Assembly (NCBI GenBank): GCA_016712465.1
Contig: JADJQZ010000001.1
Coordinates: 5,642,001 to 5,706,000, forward strand
Direction: 5' to 3'
DNA from: Candidatus Obscuribacter sp.
GTDB taxonomy: Bacteria > Cyanobacteriota > Vampirovibrionia > Obscuribacterales > Obscuribacteraceae
DNA: 64,000 bases
Shown here piece after piece: positions 62,093-64,000 of this stretch (the first letter of the stretch is position 1; each line of letters starts with the position of its first letter). The notes beneath the pieces are model-generated. The model was not told the DNA's origin, made no database searches, and saw only the letters and a program-made list of their open reading frames with translations. The translations under genes were made by a program, and so were the position numbers.

Positions 62093-62590
62093 TCAGGAGG
62101 AGTTCTCACCATAACGCCGCAAAAGCTCCCTGCAGAGAGACTCCATGGACCTTGCCACAGCCTCGCTCAGGGGCGCTCCCGGAGTAAATTGCCCGGCTTC
62201 TATGAGAAAGACGGTAACCCTCTCAGGAAATCGCTCCTTCAACATGAGACGTCCAAAGGCAATGGCATGATCGAAGCGAAAATCATGCAAATTACCTACG
62301 GCGGGAGCCTGCACAGCCAGAGACTCTCCGGGCACCTCCAGGACAAAGCCGGGTTCTCCAACACCGGTGCAGGCATCCACAATGGCAACCTGGCGAATTC
62401 CATCCATCATATCCACTACTGCCAGCCCGGCAGTACCCCCATCCACGGCCCTCATGGACTGAGGCAAACCCAGGTCTAAAAGCCGACTTACCAGGCGAGG
62501 GCCGACACCGTCATCACCGCGCAAGAGATTGCCACAGCCAATTATCAGCACGGCAGGGTCAGGTTCGCCAATTTGAATATCTTGTTGCAT
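62093..62590 (-). CDS. NiFe-hydrogenase maturation endopeptidase
   Basis: 165 residues of the HybD/HyaD/HupD peptidase family. The start motif IIGCGNLLRGDDGVGPRLV holds the Glu/Asp region for nickel sensing, and VDGGTAGLAVVDMM, VDACTGVGEPG and FDHAIAFGRLML follow. It removes the C-terminal peptide of the hydrogenase large subunit after nickel insertion. Which hydrogenase it serves is not shown, since no structural genes are in the window. It is divergent from hypA. Confidence 0.92.
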   Translation of the reverse strand: MQQDIQIGEPDPAVLIIGCGNLLRGDDGVGPRLVSRLLDLGLPQSMRAVDGGTAGLAVVDMMDGIRQVAIVDACTGVGEPGFVLEVPGESLAVQAPAVGNLHDFRFDHAIAFGRLMLKERFPERVTVFLIEAGQFTPGAPLSEAVARSMESLCRELLRRYGENSS

Positions 62591-62704
62591 TGCTCCAGTT
62601 CAGCCACCGCCAGGACGCGAACCAACTCACAAACAGGCCGCTTGCTTTGATTTAACACTCGGTCAGTTAGCTATAGTACCCCAAAGAAGAGTAGACTTCG
62701 GATT

Positions 62705-63052
62705 ATGCACGAATTCTCCATCGCCAGTAATTTGATTGAGATCGCCGCCGAAGCCGCCGGCAAGGACGGGCGCCCGGTTGCAGTGGTGCACATTAAAGTG
62801 GGCGCCCTGAGCGGCGTCGTACCGGAAGCCCTGATCTTCGCCTATGATATTGCCAGAGAAGGAACGATACTGGCCGACTCGAAGCTGGCTATCCAGTGGG
62901 TACCGGTCAGAATTTTCTGCCAAACCTGCAACCGCATAGTCGACCTGCCTGGGATTCAAAGTTTCGCCTGCCCCGCCTGCGGTAACGGCAGCTCGGATTT
63001 GCGCAGCGGTCGCGAGCTGGACATTGTCTGCCTGGAAGTAAAAGAGTGCTGA
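62705..63052 (+). CDS. hypA: hydrogenase nickel chaperone HypA
   Basis: 115 residues. It starts MHEFSIASNLIEIA, with His2 for nickel binding, and holds the structural zinc site FCQTCNR...FACPACGN. With HypB it loads nickel into the hydrogenase large subunit. It is the only plus-strand gene in the hyp cluster. A weak promoter (TTGATT at 62647-62652, TATAGT at 62672-62677) lies upstream. It converges on the Cys-rich gene. Confidence 0.95.
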   Translation: MHEFSIASNLIEIAAEAAGKDGRPVAVVHIKVGALSGVVPEALIFAYDIAREGTILADSKLAIQWVPVRIFCQTCNRIVDLPGIQSFACPACGNGSSDLRSGRELDIVCLEVKEC

Positions 63053-63069
63053 AGGAAGAGCGCTTCTCT

Positions 63070-63591
63070 CTAATGACACTCACACAAAATACAGTGCACA
63101 TGCATCTTGGAAAAATCCATCAATACCAGACTGCCGCCAGCCTGAGTTTCCCGACAGTGCACACAAAGCCTGGCGGAATAAAGCTTCACGGCATGAAGTC
63201 TCCTGTCTTTTGATTTACATCGTGCCGATGACTGCAAAAATAGCTTTGTACAAGGGGCTATTTCCTGCTCATCATTCAGCTCAGCCAGAAGCCTTGAGTA
63301 CTCGTCATTAAGCGATGGAGAGAGCGGAGAAGGCAGGGCTCTAATCATTTTCAAGCGCTCTACCCTGGCAAACTGCGCGCTATTATCCTCCATTACCGGC
63401 TCGGTGAGATTCTCCCGGCTCAGCCTGAGCTGCTTCTGATAGCAGCCAAGGCAGCGAGTCAGCCTGCCCAGCGGATCAAATTCGATCCGGTCCCCTACAG
63501 CAAATGGACGCCCGCATAGACAAATTCCTTTATAGCGGGCCCTTATCAGGCGTGAAATCGGCGTGCTTTCACCAGGACGCTTGCGAATCAT
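63070..63591 (-). CDS. hypothetical Cys-rich zinc-ribbon-like protein between hypA and hypB
   Basis: 173 residues, no family recognised. An N-terminal metal-site pattern Cys24-Leu-Cys26 ... Cys47-Leu-Gly-Cys50 lies in KGICLCGRPFAVGDRI...RLTRCLGC, a helical middle follows, and a second pattern LCVHCRE...HCILCECH ends the protein. Two zinc sites are likely. AAGGAGG lies 5 nt before the ATG. It follows hypB on the same strand with a 78-nt gap, so a role in nickel-enzyme assembly is possible; this is inference from position. Confidence 0.7.
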   Translation of the reverse strand: MIRKRPGESTPISRLIRARYKGICLCGRPFAVGDRIEFDPLGRLTRCLGCYQKQLRLSRENLTEPVMEDNSAQFARVERLKMIRALPSPLSPSLNDEYSRLLAELNDEQEIAPCTKLFLQSSARCKSKDRRLHAVKLYSARLCVHCRETQAGGSLVLMDFSKMHVHCILCECH

Positions 63592-63669
63592 AACCTGCCT
63601 CCTTAAAGGAACCAGAGTTGATGGTCCGTCAAAACACCGACAGGATAAATGTGCAATTAAACAGTCTTG

Positions 63670-64000
63670 CTAGGCCGGGCCGGTCACCCGCCCCACCGCT
63701 CTTCTAGCAGAGAGGAAACTACACCAGGCATCCATACCGTGACCGGTCTTGGCTGAGACTTCAAAGACGGGAGCCCCTGGATTAATGGCGCCAATATTGG
63801 CAAGAGCAAGCTCCCGATTGAATTCGCAGGCCTCGGCAAGATCGATTTTGCTGAGCACAATGGCATCGGCAAAGCGAAACATGGGCGGATACTTGAGAGG
63901 CTTGTCCTCACCCTCTGTTACCGACAACATAGCCACCCGGAGATCTTCACCGAGATCAAAAGTGGCGGGGCAAACCAAATTGCCGACATTCTCGATAAAT
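63670..64000 (-). CDS. hypB: hydrogenase nickel incorporation GTPase HypB (partial, C-terminal part)
   Basis: The frame is open to the right edge of the window, so the N-terminus with the P-loop lies outside. The visible ~110 residues start FIENVGNLVCPATFDLGED, the HypB metal/switch motif with its nickel-binding Cys. ADAIVLSKIDLAE (the NKxD-type guanine specificity motif in its SKxD form) and the C-terminal SAKTGHGMD follow. It hydrolyses GTP to drive nickel transfer with HypA. Confidence 0.93.
   Translation of the reverse strand, partial: FIENVGNLVCPATFDLGEDLRVAMLSVTEGEDKPLKYPPMFRFADAIVLSKIDLAEACEFNRELALANIGAINPGAPVFEVSAKTGHGMDAWCSFLSARRAVGRVTGPA

Overview
The window is a bacterial chromosome segment of about 50% GC. 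It is gene-dense and has no rRNA, tRNA, CRISPR array or intact insertion sequence. The gene mix is: cytoplasm-facing nitrate respiration, NiFe-hydrogenase maturation, heme synthesis starting from glutamyl-tRNA, a DHH/CBS/poly(A)-polymerase fusion, and many secreted TPR or low-complexity proteins. This suggests a respiring non-photosynthetic relative of cyanobacteria, such as Melainabacteria/Vampirovibrionia of the Obscuribacterales type. That placement is inference from gene content only; a 16S rRNA or marker-gene tree would be needed to prove it.

Layout. 0-7.7 kb: 3' end of a lipid-kinase gene, a tRNA nucleotidyltransferase fusion, then an NfeD-like/flotillin pair, a P-loop ATPase and a BtuF-like binding protein. 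7.7-14.2 kb: a DNA-binding-like protein built on an IS1595 transposase zinc ribbon, a palindrome-bearing intergenic region, and hemA-hemC-hemD-hemB. 14.4-26 kb: small secreted proteins, a tandem YcxB-like membrane protein, an O-methyltransferase-like protein, an SRP RNA gene (17510-17601), a degenerate histidine kinase, a beta-helix protein, TPR proteins, a radical-SAM protein and an Flp-like pilin. 26-34.5 kb: a fused 5-oxoprolinase, a SugE/Gdx guanidinium exporter preceded by a guanidine-II riboswitch, a lipoprotein, a degenerate GGDEF protein, a thioredoxin-like ferredoxin and an S9 peptidase split by a frameshift.

34.5-55.6 kb is a nitrate-respiration island. It holds molybdenum-cofactor genes (moaD, moaE, moaA, a moaC-moaB/mog fusion, moeA), an Rrf2/NsrR-type regulator, a diheme cytochrome c, narG, narH, narJ, a NarI-Rieske fusion, a cytochrome b with a PEWY motif, a monoheme cytochrome c, two NarK-type transporters and a molbindin. 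The most unusual item is that a Rieske iron-sulfur domain is fused to the C-terminus of NarI, with the rest of a bc complex encoded directly downstream. This implies a nitrate reductase physically tied to a bc-type quinol oxidase.

57-64 kb holds hydrogenase maturation genes (hypF, hypE, hypD, hypC, an endopeptidase, hypA and the end of hypB) without hydrogenase structural genes. Catalytically degenerate signalling or DNA enzymes recur across the window: a histidine kinase without its His, a GGDEF without the motif, a serine-recombinase fold without its Ser, and a transposase domain without a DDE core.
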